Below, one piece after another: positions 63,951 to 64,000 of a DNA stretch of 64,000 bases. This DNA comes from Paraburkholderia acidicola. GTDB taxonomy: Bacteria; Pseudomonadota; Gammaproteobacteria; Burkholderiales; Burkholderiaceae. The stretch covers positions 1,426,001 through 1,490,000 of the forward strand of contig NZ_MTZV01000006.1 of assembly GCF_002362315.1 (NCBI RefSeq), read 5' to 3'. Numbering within the stretch: position 1 is the first letter of the stretch; the number at the start of each line of letters is the position of its first letter. Position numbers and translations under genes: made by a program. The notes under the pieces were generated by a model. The model was not told where the DNA came from. It did no database searches and saw only the letters and a list, made by a program, of their open reading frames with translations.

Positions 63951-64000
63951 GTTTCTCCTACCTGTTGTGGTCAGTGAATGCACGAAGTACACGCGGTATG

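Noticed and set aside
1..64000. tRNA, rRNA, CRISPR arrays, insertion sequences, integrases
   Set aside because: I looked for CCA-ended cloverleaf stretches, spaced direct repeats, transposase-like frames and terminal inverted repeats and found none that I can support.

Overview
The window is about 64 kb of GC-rich chromosomal DNA typical of a beta-proteobacterium of the Burkholderia/Paraburkholderia group. This is inferred from two 16-strand-type porins of the Burkholderia kind, an HU-like protein with a Lys/Ala-rich N-terminal tail, tandem SfnB-type oxidoreductases, many solute transporters each paired with its own regulator, and strong GC3 codon use. I see no rRNA, tRNA, CRISPR array, insertion sequence, integrase or phage gene. 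It reads as an accessory-metabolism region of a large soil or rhizosphere genome.

Layout. 1-6560: galactoside-type CUT1 ABC transporter (permease, binding protein, MalK-like ATPase) with a GH42 beta-galactosidase, divergent from a LacI regulator, with a perfect 20-bp palindromic operator between them. 6580-11645: orphan sugar-type binding protein, NtaA/DszA-type flavin monooxygenase and two SfnB-type oxidoreductases (sulfur scavenging). 11926-19082: one complete Rbs-type ABC transporter (+) and a second ATPase/permease pair (-) that lacks a binding protein. 19201-22382: MHS transporter, class II aldolase and hydroxyacid dehydrogenase. 22621-23543: small H-NS-like protein and a small conserved protein. 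23670-25943: TetR, Ohr peroxidase and secreted esterase, each preceded by the same inverted repeat. 26040-28011: NarK nitrate transporter behind a sigma-54 promoter and a two-hairpin ANTAR-type antitermination leader. 28012-29785: Fur/Zur-family regulator and a COG0523 GTPase with a Zur-like box. 29903-35430: LysR regulator, phosphodiesterase-like/LamG lipoprotein, small lipoprotein and Tat-exported phospholipase C. 35487-39416: AraC regulator, HD hydrolase, and a second aldolase plus MHS transporter pair. 39547-41838: lipoprotein carboxylesterase and HxlR regulator. 42013-47950: pentonate catabolism (GntR-like LacI repressor, MHS transporter, IlvD/Edd-type sugar-acid dehydratase, FAH-family ketodeoxypentonate dehydratase) around a perfect GntR-type operator. 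48051-54969: Fur-boxed iron block (DUF3325, DUF3649, PepSY protein, TonB-dependent siderophore receptor) with a hypothetical gene and a porin inside. 55111-60725: FdhF/YdeP-like molybdoenzyme, MocR regulator, small winged-helix protein, YihY/BrkB membrane protein. 61117-63950: porin, Anbu proteasome-like peptidase, HU-like protein.

The strongest unexplained signal is non-coding. Upstream of narK (minus strand) a perfect sigma-54 promoter places the transcript start one base before a hairpin with an AACGGA hexaloop. A second hairpin with an AACGGC hexaloop follows, and its 3' half is the 5' arm of a 15-bp terminator ending in eight U. This is the architecture of nitrate-responsive ANTAR (NasR/NasT) antitermination. 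Other regulatory findings are a three-operator TetR regulon, a GntR-type operator, a Zur-like box and two Fur boxes.
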